Positions 32,388 to 43,410 of a DNA stretch of 64,000 nucleotides are shown here, piece by piece. Numbering within the stretch: position 1 is the first letter of the stretch; every line of letters begins with the position of its first letter. This DNA comes from Heliocidaris erythrogramma. Its lineage: Eukaryota; Echinodermata; Echinoidea; Camarodonta; Echinometridae. The notes beneath the pieces were generated by a model. The model did not search any database, was not told where the DNA came from, and saw nothing but the letters and a program-made list of their open reading frames with translations. The DNA lies in the NCBI GenBank assembly GCA_025617745.1, contig CM046873.1, positions 24,101,547-24,165,546 of the forward strand. The letters are read 5' to 3'. Position numbers and translations under genes: made by a program.

Positions 32388-32462
32388 GAACCAGAATAGC
32401 CTGGTGGTTAAGTCGCTGCCCGGCAAGCAGTAGATGACAGGTTCGAATCCCGCTGGTTCCAA
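32388..32462 (+). other. tRNA-like sequence, right arm (Ala-GGC-like anticodon loop, position 33 not U)
   Basis: GAACCAG...CTGGTTC forms a 7-bp acceptor stem. A-box-like TAGCCTGGTGGTTAAG and B-box GGTTCGAATCC are well placed. CTGC-CCGGCAA-GCAG gives an anticodon arm whose loop would expose GGC, but base 33 is C. This is much better preserved than the other tRNA-like pieces here, yet sits inside a transposable palindrome, so a SINE-type promoter is more likely than a working tRNA. Confidence 0.55.
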
Positions 32463-32869
32463 TTTTTTCTGACTTGTGTTTTTCATTACAGATCGAGCAT
32501 ACGATCTTTAACACTGGGAGTAATATGCCGAAAGATTTGTTTACAAATTAAAAAAATTCCTCCCCAGTCAAGCTTCTTCGTTTACAAAGCCATCTATGTT
32601 TAATCCAGAGTCCAATATTGATGAATCACACAGTGTCTCGTTCAAACATATTACACCAAAAGGGTCATTATGAAGTAATATTTTTAGCTCATCAATTTTA
32701 TATCTCAAGCTATAAATGTTCAAATGAGGAAATTTGATCCCTCTTTTTTTAATCACGCAGTTTGTCAGTATCTGACTTATTTCTGTGATTACTCTTATTA
32801 ACATTGCCAATAAATCTCGATGACTTCGGTTTTAATTCGTCATTACCTGCATAGGTTTCAATCGTTAAC

Positions 32870-33990
32870 ATTGACTCTAACATACAAAATGCAACATGTT
32901 GTGTCCCACAAGGTTCTATCTTGGGTCCGCTTCTTTTTCTTGTCTATATAAATGGTTTTTGTAAATCCTCGGATGTTTTATCATTTAATTCTTTTTACAG
33001 GTGACTCTAATATTTTCTTTTCCCACAAAGACCCACACGTTTTGATTGCCACAATCAACCAAGAATTAGAACGAGTTTCTGAATGGATCAAAGCCAACAA
33101 ATTATCAGTCAATCTACTAAAGACCTCCTACATGGTCTTTAGTAATATCATAAAATTAATGAGCTTCCAGGTAATGTAGTTTTTGATACTACAAATATAA
33201 AAAGTTCAATATGGCACGAAAAGGAGACATGATAACGAAGCTTTTCGAGCTGCACTCATCAGGTTATCACGCAGGTATATAACAAATTACGTGAAATATT
33301 ATACACGGTGAACCCGGCCGCAACCTAGACGCAACCTAGACGCCGTAATTTCAGAACAATCGCAAAGCCTGGACGAACTCCAAGCTAAATATAAGAAGAG
33401 TTTTAAACACTAAATTTCTGGGAATCACCATTGACGATAAGCCATTATGGAAAGATCACGTAGACAAAATTTGTTTCTAGAAATATTGGTATAACAAGCA
33501 ACGTCAAATTTTACCTCCCAACTCGTATACTCTTAAATCTGTATTCCACGCTGATCCTTCCACATTTAAACTATGGTATAGTAGCATGGGGCAGTTGTGT
33601 TGACTATCAATTAAATAGAGTTTTACTTTTACAGAAAAAAAAAGGGCTGCGTGACAGTGTTATATGTCATTCGGATTACCGAGCGCACACCGATGCATAC
33701 TTTCATAAAGATAACATACTAAAGATAAGCGATTAATATAGTTATAATCTTGGAATATTTATGTATAATCTAAATATAAACGAACTGCCCAATGTATTTT
33801 ATTCAATATTTTCAAAGAATCTCAATATTCATCATTACCCTACTAGGTCTGCCGGGCTTTTTCATCTTTGTCATCAAAGAAAATTTGAAGAAAATATTTG
33901 GTCGTTCGCTTCACTCGTTCGCAAACTAATATTTATCAAAATGAATAATTTTAGTATAAATTAAGAAGAGATGGAAAGAAATGTCCGCCG
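32870..33990 (+). pseudogene. Degraded LINE reverse transcriptase, plus strand (5'-truncated)
   Basis: Plus-strand fragments: CCVPQGSILGPLLFLVYING (about 32898-32957), then a shifted frame GDSNIFFSHKDPHVL and SEWIKANKLSVNLLKTSYMV (to 33179), then TKFLGITIDDKPLWKDHVDK (33409 on) and near the end INIHHYPTRSAGLF-like residues (33815-33870). The YADD box is damaged (TGDS). An unrelated insert of about 220 bp lies at 33186-33408. This is the C-terminal half of a jockey/CR1-type ORF2, opposite in orientation to the neighbouring LINE. Confidence 0.75.
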
Positions 33991-34273
33991 CCATACACCT
34001 CCAATCCACGCAAATAAGGGTCAATAGAGTAATTTTTCTTGCTGAAATACACGGATCACCATTAGCTCAGATGTCTCCCCCACCGATGCCAAGGTCCAGA
34101 TACGCCACTGGTTTGGGCATGGATATGGGTGAAGAAAAAAATTTAATTTCGTAAAAGGGTGCCGTGACTTGAAAAAGGTTGAAAAACGCTGGTCTAGATA
34201 TAAGGATGCAAACATCAAATAAGTTTATGGGTGAGGGGCACTGAGGTTATATCAGCCCCAAATTATTGAACGT

Positions 34274-35087
34274 TACAATTCGAGGGATCGACAATAGCTG
34301 CAAGACATTCGCCGATGGCGGCGCCATATTCTTATGCTGTGACGCCTACTTCCGGTCCAGGCGTGCGTTATGAGTGTTCCTGTTGATCAGCTGATGTGTG
34401 TTAGGGGGTGTTACAAGAAAGTTGCAATCAATTGCAAATCCTCCAAATCAGTCGCAAGTCTTGCAATTGATTGCAAGTTCCATTTAAAATACATGTATCA
34501 TATTTGCAATCGATTTCAAATGGGGATTTGCAATTGATTGCAACTTTCTTGCCACACCCCATTAGTTAAGAAAGGGTCTAGCTACTGGAAAGTGACTTGT
34601 ACATGATTTAAATCATACCGAAGAGTTTTTGTGGGTATGGGATTCCGTTGCAAAGCAACGTTGTGCTGGGCGGAGGAAAATAAGAGTAGAACTGTATCAT
34701 GTCGTACGTAGCCGCGGCTGTCGATGCAAGCTAGACTGACAAGCTCCACTCTTCATTTACCATTTCATGTTACGCCTCTCTCTGTTAAAAAACTTACGAA
34801 GTTGTAGAACAGTCATGTTCTAAAAATCTTCGTATTCAGAACCATCCCTTATGATATGACTGATAAAAAAAAATGGGCAAAACTTGATGAATGCTTTGTG
34901 TAGCTGAAGTAAGTTGACAATCGTGCATAGAAATGTACTGTAAACGAAAAGACCGAAAGAAGTGGACAACACAACCGAAAGCTGGAACCACTGCTTCCGC
35001 AGAGTGCGTCACCCAATCAAAAGCAAACATTTGATAAATACCAGTTGACGCCCTCTAGCGGCTAAATAGTCGACCCCTCGAATTATA
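34274..35087. mobile_element. Element with short inverted ends (ACAATTCGAGGGATCGAC)
   Basis: TTACAATTCGAGGGATCGAC at 34274-34293 is mirrored by GTCGACCCCTCGAATTATA at 35069-35087. CpG-containing subterminal sequence on both sides (GGCGGCGCC; CCCTCTAGCGGC). The interior carries a separate MITE at 34404-34560. No transposase. Confidence 0.5.
34404..34560. mobile_element. MITE with 37-bp inverted ends, nested
   Basis: GGGGTGTTACAAGAAAGTTG-CAATCAATTGCAAATCC is mirrored by GGATTTGCAATTGATTGCAA-CTTTCTTGCCACACCCC. The interior repeats GCAATTGATTGCAAG-like words. It lies inside the 34274-35087 element. Confidence 0.8.
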
Positions 35088-35099
35088 CTGGGATAGTAT

Positions 35100-35480
35100 T
35101 GGTAAGTCTGATCAGTCAGTATTAAAGGAAACTTATTGTAATAGTTTTGGGGATTATTAGGAAGCTTTCTCAGCTGAATTACAAACACCTCCGCCTTATT
35201 TATAGAACTTAACGTCACTCGCTCTTTAATTCATTGAATGATTTGACCGATGTTTTCTTAACGACTTTGGAGCTTTCGAATAGTTTTTGGCACTTTATCG
35301 ATAAGATGGTCTGTCATATAACCAATAGCTAAAGAAAAGAAAAGAAATTATTGTCAATGTTTTAGCGTAAAGCGAGGCTCTGGCCGTGGCGGAGTATATG
35401 TGTGTGTATTATTGCTTCATGTATCCTCGACATTTGATGTGATTATTAAAATAATTTATTTCACCGCTATTAGAACGCGA
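35100..35480. other. No gene seen
   Basis: Unremarkable AT-rich sequence. Confidence 0.5.
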
Positions 35481-35486
35481 AATGGG

Positions 35487-35715
35487 CACTAATTACACGA
35501 AAACATGGAAGTTATTAGATTTCATAAGGGGGAGTAATGTCTGAGGTTAAAGGGGGCACTTATCAGAAGGTAAAAGGGCACTTATTAGAAAGAAAAAAGT
35601 GCATTATACGAAAGGGGGGGGGGCACTTAGCTATGAAAAGAGGCAATTTTCATATATAAAAAGGTGCACTTTTGGGGTACTTGAAAAAGTGGGGGGGGGG
35701 GGGGGGCACTGATTC
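35487..35715 (+). repeat. Degenerate minisatellite GGGCACTTATYAGAA with G-runs
   Basis: About seven imperfect copies of a 25-35 bp unit centred on GGGGCACTTATCAGAAGG / GGGCACTTATTAGAAAG / AAGTGCATTATACGAAAGG, ending with a G-run (about 35692-35706) and GGGCACTG. Confidence 0.75.
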
Positions 35716-35719
35716 TCTA

Positions 35720-38090
35720 GTGCTACAAGACCAAAGTTTCACAAGAACGATTTTGGGTCAAACATGACCAAAAGTTCATTAGACAGTGGATGCCAGTCTG
35801 GAATCCTATACAAAAAATTCATAAGACCGAGAAGGGACCGAGAAGGGACAAGACAGGAGACTCAGAAGACCTTAGATAAATGTAACTCAAATCCCAAAGG
35901 AACAAAGCTTTGGCTTTGGCCTAACTTTCACTTTCGAAATTTCTAGAAAATGAAAGTTCATGACATTTCTCATTTTTTTCTATCTTGTGGAACATCGACC
36001 GAATGTACATATATGTATGATATTGACAATTCAACAACTGTATTTACTTAACTAAACTTGATTTCGTGAATTATGCACAAGCCCTAGAACGAGTAATAGA
36101 GTCTGTGACTGCGAATATATCTTTCAAACGATCTATAGAATAGATAAAGCTTAAAAAACAAAATTCATTTAATATAATCACGGATTTATTAAGATAATTA
36201 TGGTTTCCTTATATAACATCCTATGCAGGATTATCCAAAGATATTTTCCGAATAAAAGGAGTCGTGTTTTTTTATTTATTTAATTTATAGGCTGTATATC
36301 AGCTCTTGTCATCACCTTTTAGCAACCCTGGCTTCCAAATTATTAATACTATAGTTATATTAAATTACCTAAAAAACGGATGTCAGCATCATTTACAAAA
36401 GTGTGGATAAAGATAAAGACTGCATTCAATGTGTACAATTTTTACATAATCTTTAGCAAATGTTGAATATTTTCTCTCTTTCTCTCTTTCCTGTTATTTA
36501 TCTCTCTCTCTCTCTGTGTATATGTTTATATGTTTTATATGTTTTATATATCTCTCCATGTTTTTATGGCTATATTCTTCCTGTCAGTCTGGCATATTTT
36601 CCACTTTTTCTATATCTCCTAATTTCACAGTATAAGTTTTAAACCCCAGCTAAATTCCATTTCTCATACCAGACGTGTAAACTCGATGCATGTGTATCTA
36701 CTTCGATGCCACCCGAACCACTTTTCATAAACATTCATGGTCTCGTAGCAATGCACCATTTTGCACCCTCTCATGGTCAGTAGCTTTCTCACACCCACCT
36801 TCTAACCGAGCTAATTCCGTGTCCCTTAACCCTGATTGTTATGTATAGGAGGATGTTCGCCGCTCTGTCGTGTAACATTATCTCCTACATGTATTCAATG
36901 CATCTTCGCCTAAACCAAGTGACTACTTTTCATATCCAACCCTTCTTTAAACATCTCTCGCCATCGATTTCGACTGCTTGCGATCAAATTTTGACCCCTT
37001 TCTCATCAAGGCCGCTGCGATTTTGAGTAAGGTCACCATCACCAATCTCCAGTGCTTTGAGAAGTTTGCAAGGTAGGTGTATAATTTACCTTTCTTATCT
37101 CAACATTTAATCGGATTTTAGAGGCGAAGAAAACTCTATAGCATGTGGGCGTCAAACTATCCATACCGGGTATTCGCTGTTCTACGAGTTAAGGTTAACG
37201 CCGCAATCATCACCGCCTACACATTCACATTCTTTGCGGATCAAACTTAAATCAAGCGAAACTTTTCCTTTGCGCCATTTCTCGAATTAAGCTGTTTTTT
37301 CGTGTGTTCCTTATCCGGTAACAATTCAAATGTTACTGCTTTAAATGTACCATTCATCGGGAATACGCGCAGTGCATGTTTAGGGAATAACATATGCAGT
37401 CTGAATAACTATTAGGGATAAGCATCAGAAATATTATTCAGTGGTCGATAGTGATAAATATTATTCAATAATAAGATTCACCATCGTTTTAGTGAATTTA
37501 TTAAGTATACATTAGCATCGCTTCAAAAGGCTAAGGCACAAACAGGATCATATTTTTGTCGACGGGGGAGAACAATATATGTATTTTGTTTAATTAAAGA
37601 AACGGTAGAGAAAGGGGGCATTGAATGATTAATATTTCGTTACATTTTCGTTTATTATTATCAAGAAACGTGTGTACACCTCTCTGTGTTAGGACATTTA
37701 TTTTAGGAAACAATATGTAAAACAAAGTTCATATGCGTATGTTTAATGATGAGTTTCTTCTACAATGTAAATACTTTATATGATTTATGAATTGGTAACG
37801 AAAAATAAATGAATCTCGAATCTTGAATCTTGAATATTTACCATTATTGCAAAAACTGAAGGCTGGGTTCGAAAATTAGTTGTTTGGTTTTTTAAAAATA
37901 TGAGAGCTATTTGATGGAAACGACATTTGGGGCAAAGTCTCATGCCGTCACTCATGCAGTTACTATTTGATTTTCTTGGAGCTCTTGCTTACTCGACTTG
38001 ACGTTTAATTAGTCTTTCATAATTATTCGCTAAGTAATAATAATAAAAATGGTGGCTTCAACATTATTACCCCAATCATAGACTGGCGGC
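35720..38090. other. No gene seen; CT-rich tract near 36.47-36.53 kb
   Basis: Two kilobases of AT-rich sequence. Frames of 60 codons at 35764, 36460 and 36841 show no protein-family features. Confidence 0.5.
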
Positions 38091-38104
38091 CAAATAATTA
38101 TGTA

Positions 38105-38430
38105 GCGCTCTAGCATAGCGGTAGTCATTTACACCGGGGAGGAGAATGACAAACGTGGATTAATATTTTGGCAAAATACCTACAGCCCTTGAAAAAATTA
38201 TTAGACCAAGCTTCTGTAATAAGGGTACTATAATATGCATACAGAATTATAAAAATGATTTGTCTTTGGATTTCATTGAATGAATACCAAATTCCAGCAA
38301 TTATACCTTACAATTATTATATTGTATTTCCTTCTTACCACAAAAATAAAACTATCAATAACCATTCTTTGTCTAATAATTTTTCCATGGCTGTATATGC
38401 CGGGCCGGGATTCGATCTCTCAACCATTTG
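38105..38430 (-). mobile_element. tRNA-derived SINE, minus orientation, interrupted by a MITE
   Basis: The plus strand shows the reversed body GGAGAATGACAAACGTGGAT and ATTTTGGCAAAATACC, and after the inserted MITE the reversed B box GGGATTCGATCTC (38408-38420). Same family order as 150-535. Confidence 0.55.
38183..38393. mobile_element. Tc1/mariner-type MITE inserted in the SINE
   Basis: TACAGCCCTTGAAAAAATTATTAGAC at the left (split: TACAGCCCTTGAAAAAA, TTATTAGAC) is mirrored by GTCTAATAATTTTTCCATGG-CTGTA. TA flanks both ends, as expected for Tc1/mariner insertion. The interior of about 160 bp is non-coding. Confidence 0.75.
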
Positions 38431-38639
38431 ATATTACTACATTAACAATTTTGTCCGGCTTAAGAGTTACAAAGCAAAACATTAGATTATTCTTTCACAA
38501 AGTTAAGCCTTCACGTGTCTATGGGCGGGAGGGAGTATTATACCGTCATTATTTGTTTTTGCGGGGGCCCGGAAAAGGTGGGGAGGTTGTAGTCCAAGCA
38601 CATGTGTCAACAACTTGAACAAGTGAAACATGTTCATGT

Positions 38640-39930
38640 TTCGCAAACAAAAAGGTAAGTGTAACAACAATATTAAAAAAACAAAAATTAAACCTTGTAG
38701 GCCCTCACCTCTTTTCCGTGTGAAAGTGAGATTTGATGAGCTCGTTTACGTGAGGGAGTGCGCGCCTTATGCAAGCTCACTTTTATAGTTATTGGATACG
38801 TTCATGGATGTATGGAGAAGACTTGCAAGAGGGGGGGTTAAAGTGCAACCCCATTCATTTTATTTTAGCTTTCATAGTAGTACCTGATGCTATATATGAA
38901 GAGTGCAGCTCCTAAGCATGTTATATACATCCATAAAACTAAGTTCTGAGAAAAAAGGATTTCCAATTCTTTTTTTATTTTCCACTTCATCGATTTGATA
39001 TGTAACTTGTGTAGTCGGATAATTACACCTACTGGACATTAGTACATTCATACAAGAAGAAGAAAAAATCATTAACAAAATCTGTAGAACGCTTTGAAAC
39101 TAAAATCTGCATATTTAAATATCTAATTGTTTTAAACTTGCAAAATATGAATCTCATGAAAATTTGTAAGGTAAAAAAAAGAAGAGCAATTCATTTAACT
39201 GTTTTTTACGAATCAAATAAAACACATAAATATATTTTGTCAGAATGTCACAGTCACGATGCACTATAACTGATTGTTATCTTAAGTTGTATTCTCCAGT
39301 GTCTCGATTAATAGGTAGAGTGAAAGTTAAATAATCCATCCACGGCATGTTCATGCATTATTGGAAGCGAGAACTTTGCATGATATCTATAATGAAACGG
39401 CATGACAAGATTAAATACATCATTTATGCAGCTGCTTTCGTGGGTTTATGACGCTTAATCACCATAACAAATTAATAATCCGACTTGGCAGGTCTTCGTC
39501 TGATGTTTTAATGCCTTCCATGAATAATGAATATTATTTTAGCGTTTTATCAAGCATGCAGGTGTTGTTCTTAATATGGAATTAGCTCAATCCGATATTA
39601 AAATGGCATTAAACTGGCAAAATCTGAACAGCGCCACCTTACAGTAACTGCTAAATTGAGATTATAATTTGAGATTATAAATTGATTGCATTTGGTTTTG
39701 AATTTTGACTAAGAGCTGTTTGGAAAATAGGCACATTTTATATTTCAAACTATTATTTTTGACGTTGCACATGTGGAAAATTGCCTACAGATACATTCTA
39801 AGCTTCTACAAACTAGAATGGGGCATGATGGGAAAATTAGAGGCACAGCTACTTTCCAAATCCTGTTGAAAGATGGCACCATTATAGGAGCTTCAATTTA
39901 CTGTCACTTCAAAGTGAACATGCATCGTAA
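38640..39930. other. No gene seen
   Basis: AT-rich; the only long frame begins at 39773 and runs into simple repeats. Confidence 0.5.
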
Positions 39931-39934
39931 AATA

Positions 39935-39980
39935 TTGTTAGTAATATTGTTAGTAATATTGTTAGTAATATTGTTAGTAA
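39935..39980 (+). repeat. 12-bp tandem repeat (TTGTTAGTAATA)
   Basis: Four near-perfect copies, translated as ILLVILLVILLV in the spurious frame across it. Confidence 0.9.
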
Positions 39981-40249
39981 TTTCTTTTCCTGATTGCAAG
40001 CTCGTGACTATTTTACACAGGGCTTTTGTTATCATTATTATCATTATTATTATTATCATTAATTCATTACAATTTTATTTTAGATGTTGTCTGCAGGTCT
40101 CCATAATTAGTGAGAAGTATTATTCTATGTTGCTTGTCGAAAATAAAGTAAAGATGAACCCGAGAAATTGGATAAACCTTTTTCCTTCATTTGTTTGCAA
40201 GGGACAAGGCACCCCAAAAGATAGCAAACTGAATCCGCCACTACCTTCA

Positions 40250-40325
40250 GCCCCTCCCCAACCCCCAACCCCCCCCCCCAAAAAAAAAAAAAAAAAGAAA
40301 GAAGAAAGAAAGAAAGAAAGAAAAC
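40250..40325. repeat. C-run, A-run and GAAA tract
   Basis: CCCCCCCCC, poly(A) and (GAAA)n succeed each other. Confidence 0.9.
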
Positions 40326-40892
40326 ACCTGCTCCCAGTACCATGCTTAATTGTACCGTATTTGATTTTCAACATCACGCAATGTAACAGACTGGCAATGG
40401 CGATTTCCATAATGTTTCATGTGGAATATGATACGGATATCTCTTCGAAATATGCGGTCTCGAAGGTACCCTAACTGATGAGCGATCAAAATGATTATGA
40501 TTATGAAGAAATCAGTTTCATTCGCTTTCAAAATATACACGAAACCTTGTGTCATTCTCGTGTATACGCTGCTTATGTTATTTTCATTGGTCTACCCACT
40601 GTGATTGAAAAGCTTCGATTGTTTGATTAATTATTTCGAAGCTGGCGCATAATACGCAAACTCTGCACATGGAATGCATCGGTTGCACTGACCGATATAA
40701 GTGGAAATGTCATCAATTAAACAGCTTGTTCCCATGGCCAGGAAATCTATTTTGGCGCTGGCTCCGTATGGATAGTTTGCTTAGGCAATCGATGCAGGGA
40801 GTTAATTTCTAGTCCCCTGGCCACTGTGTTTCATGTAATGAAGTAGCTTACTCAGTGCATTATGATTAGTGACCAGAAGAAGGTGGGCGAGG

Positions 40893-40895
<3 letters not shown>

Positions 40896-40923
<28 letters not shown>
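40896..40923. repeat. G homopolymer, 28 nt
   Basis: Uninterrupted G-run, preceded by GGCGAGGGGA. Confidence 0.95.
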
Positions 40924-41064
40924 TGGGCGTTGTGTTAATTATCTAACACCGTTTGCAGAGTTGGATATTTATTAGCAGTGTGAAAGGATCTTTACCTTGT
41001 CCATAACTGGGGACACGAATGTGGATATTATAGATTGTGAATTTCATCCTTTCCTGGGAGAAAT

Positions 41065-41119
41065 TACGAAATAGAGAAAGAGTGAGAGAAAGAGAGAAAG
41101 AGAGAAAGGGAGTGTGTGG

Positions 41120-41160
<41 letters not shown>

Positions 41161-41445
41161 GTAAATAGAGGGAGAGAGAGAGAAAGGGAGTGATGAGAGA
41201 GAGAGAGAGAGAGATTGATATATAGAAAGAGAAAGAAAGAGCGAGCGAGCGAGAGAGAGAGAGATGGAAAAAGGGGAGGGTGAATTTAAGAAAGAGACAA
41301 AACAGATAGAGTGAGGGGGGGGGGGGAGTTAAAAAATAAATGAAATGTAGCCTTTATATAAAAGTAATACATAAAATAAAGGAAAGAGAGAGAGAGCGGG
41401 GGGGGGGGCAGAGGGGGGGATAAGGGTGGGAGGGGGTGCTCATTT
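41065..41445. repeat. GA-rich microsatellite region
   Basis: Runs of (GA)n, GAAA and G, including GAGAGAGAGAGAGAGAGAGA at 41131 on and two short G-runs at 41318 and 41399. Confidence 0.9.
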
Positions 41446-41449
41446 TCAA

Positions 41450-42330
41450 CTTTGGTAATGATATAATCGGTCCATTCTTTGACACAGGGTGATGACTGTC
41501 TTCTGCATAGCACAGGGAAAATATTAATCACCTCGTATATGTCGTAATGCATCATTGGGAAGGCGATTGTGATGACTTTATAATTTAGTCATAGCTTTTA
41601 TTATAAAAAAAATATTAAATTTAACTATTCTATTTGAAAAAAAGTAAAAGGTGTAAAAAGTGAAACATCCGCGATCTCATATGTCGTACACATAATACAC
41701 ATGTTTATAAAACACATATGAATTGAGTTTATGTTTCATATCGTTGCAAGATATTCACCGTCATGATAGATGTATTGCAGTTGATTAGCACCCCTTATTT
41801 CAATAATGTACTTTTGGAATTGATGTTTTTTTAGGGATGCGAAAACACATCGATAATTATCACCAGTCATGACAAGCTGTACCAATATCATGCATTCGAA
41901 AATGATTTCCTTGTTGGTATGATATTACCGCTAGGTGTGTAATTGTAGTATTAGGTAGGCCATACTATTTATCCCCGATACAATTGGTTTCTGCCAAAGA
42001 GATATAATTTCTAGTTTCTCGTCCCCTCCTCCTTTTTTGCACTTGCCTCATTTATTTTGTTCTCTGTTATTTTTGTCCTAAAATGAAATAAATAATAAAT
42101 ATGCATTAATGTAGTGAATTTTTAGTTTTGTTTTGAGCTACTAAAGTGAACGTAAAAAAGAAACTGAAACAATAAAATCTGTGTTAAAATAGACCAATAG
42201 CATTTTTATAAAAAAATATCAAATATAACATGGAACTCCCTCCTCCTCAAATAAAAAAAATCTGGACAAGAAACTAGGAATCCATGTTAATTTTCTTTAG
42301 TGAGGAGAGCATGGAAAGTGTGGCCTCTGT
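41450..42330. other. No gene seen
   Basis: AT-rich intergenic sequence. Confidence 0.5.
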
Positions 42331-42349
42331 TAAAGCAATACAAGGAGAA

Positions 42350-42397
<48 letters not shown>

Positions 42398-42410
42398 GGA
42401 GCTGGGGAGG
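42350..42410. repeat. (GA)n followed by G-run
   Basis: GAGAGAGAGAGAGAGAGAG then about 13 G. Confidence 0.9.
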
Positions 42411-42967
42411 AAAAAAGAGGAAAAGAATATGTATACGTAAGTGGATGTGGTTTTACATATATAGTCTTGTGGGGTACAGAGAACAAAAGAGCACAATGAT
42501 GGCCTTTATTCCGTCATGCTTGTGGGGTACAAAATATAATAGAAGTACTTGCGAGTACAAAATACAATAGGAGAAAATAATAAAGTTCCCCACAAGTCCA
42601 TGTATGTGAATGTGTGTGTGCGTGTGTGTGTGTGGGGTGTATTTGTGTGTGTGCAGTGCAATACAGTTAAAAACACCAATGAGATATTTGCTTCATATGA
42701 AATATATTTAGTCATTTATATTGATACTGTTGCACTATTCTGAAATGATTGCATATGCCATTGCATGGATTAGGAAATTATGACGACCTTCGCTTTGACA
42801 TTCAATTTGGAGGCATTATTGCAACGTGATTTGTTACAGTCTTTTACATCAATTGATAAATTAGAATTTCATGGTCTTTCGTGTTGCAGGGGGTGGTGAG
42901 AAACTGAAATGACGATGAAGTCATAATAATGATGAAGATTATGAAAATGATGATAATAATGAAAGTG

Positions 42968-43156
42968 CAGTCAAACCTGCTTTAGCAACCACCTGTATAG
43001 AAAGACAATCTGTCTGTAAAGACCACAATTTTTGTTTCCCTTGAAAAGTGTTTCTCATTGAAACGTGTATTAAACGAACCTGTGCATAAAGACCACCTGC
43101 TCGTAAAGACCGCTTTCTTGTCTCCCTTGAGTGGTCTTTATAGACAGGTTTCACTG
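42968..43156. mobile_element. Palindromic MITE, longer relative of 27166-27251
   Basis: CAGTCAAACCTGCTTTAGCA at the left and GAGTGGTCTTTATAGACAGG-TTTCACTG at the right are inverted; internal copies of CTGTAAAGACCAC recur. The shared ends identify the same family as the 27.2 kb element. Confidence 0.7.
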
Positions 43157-43174
43157 TAATACTACTTCTGGTAT

Positions 43175-43410
43175 TACTAATGATGATACTACTACTACTA
43201 CAGCAGCAACTACTACTACAACTACTAGTAATAATAATGATAGTAATATAAAGAGAGTGAGAGAGAGACAGAGAGAGACAGAGGAGAGATAGACAGAAGG
43301 GGGGATTTAGATAAATTGATAGAAACAGAAATATAGAGAAGATAGAGGATATAGAGGAGAGAGAGACAGAGAGACGAAGGAAGTGATAGCAAGAGGGAGA
43401 TAATGAAAAA
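43175..43410. repeat. (ACT)n and GA-rich simple repeats
   Basis: ACTACTACTACAGCAGCAAC then degenerate GAGAGACAGA runs. Confidence 0.85.

Larger units (their letters stand above)
31928..32583. mobile_element. 656-bp palindromic insertion with tRNA-like units in both arms and 14-bp target duplication
   Basis: It interrupts the LINE endonuclease. Identical flanks ACAAAGCCATCTAT occur at 31914-31927 and 32584-32597. The two arms are near-perfect reverse complements (tRNA-like, ACGGCCAAGTCACGACG, TCCGCCGTAGACAATGG), separated by about 60 bp that repeat an end piece of the arm (GGGGAGGAATTTTTTT to CCCAGTGTTGAAGATC). So the unit starts over before the inversion point. No open reading frame. Confidence 0.85.
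29405..32810 (-). pseudogene. Degraded LINE (endonuclease + reverse transcriptase), split by a palindrome
   Basis: Minus-strand fragments lie in order. Endonuclease start 32745-32568 (HLNIYSLRYKIDELK, VICLNETLCDS). After the insertion come GRGGGIAV, VGSIYRP and LGDFNCNVLD (about 31.9-31.65 kb). A basic linker follows at 31229-31008 (WKKNKELKNKVNHLLRKEKR). Reverse transcriptase then shows NYRPISVLSIVSKI (30814-30470), AFIDLHNAFDTVDHDIL, MGVPQGSSLGPLLFSLYINR and MYADDTTLIV (30497-30123). Next come NKRLVVNADKTNVMLVGSRS (30095-29904) and the C-terminal LQNVQKRAARVVLGE, LGWMPIQTR, DYNTRQ (29845-29423). The motif order fits the jockey/CR1 supergroup. Several frameshifts and stops make it a dead copy. 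Confidence 0.85.

Noticed and set aside
32388-32462. Functional tRNA-Ala gene
   Set aside because: Good stems but base 33 is not U, and it is part of a mobile palindrome with a mirror copy.
39773-40474. 233-codon plus-strand open frame
   Set aside because: Crosses a 12-bp tandem repeat, ATT repeats and C/A-runs; composition explains its openness and nothing resembles a known domain.
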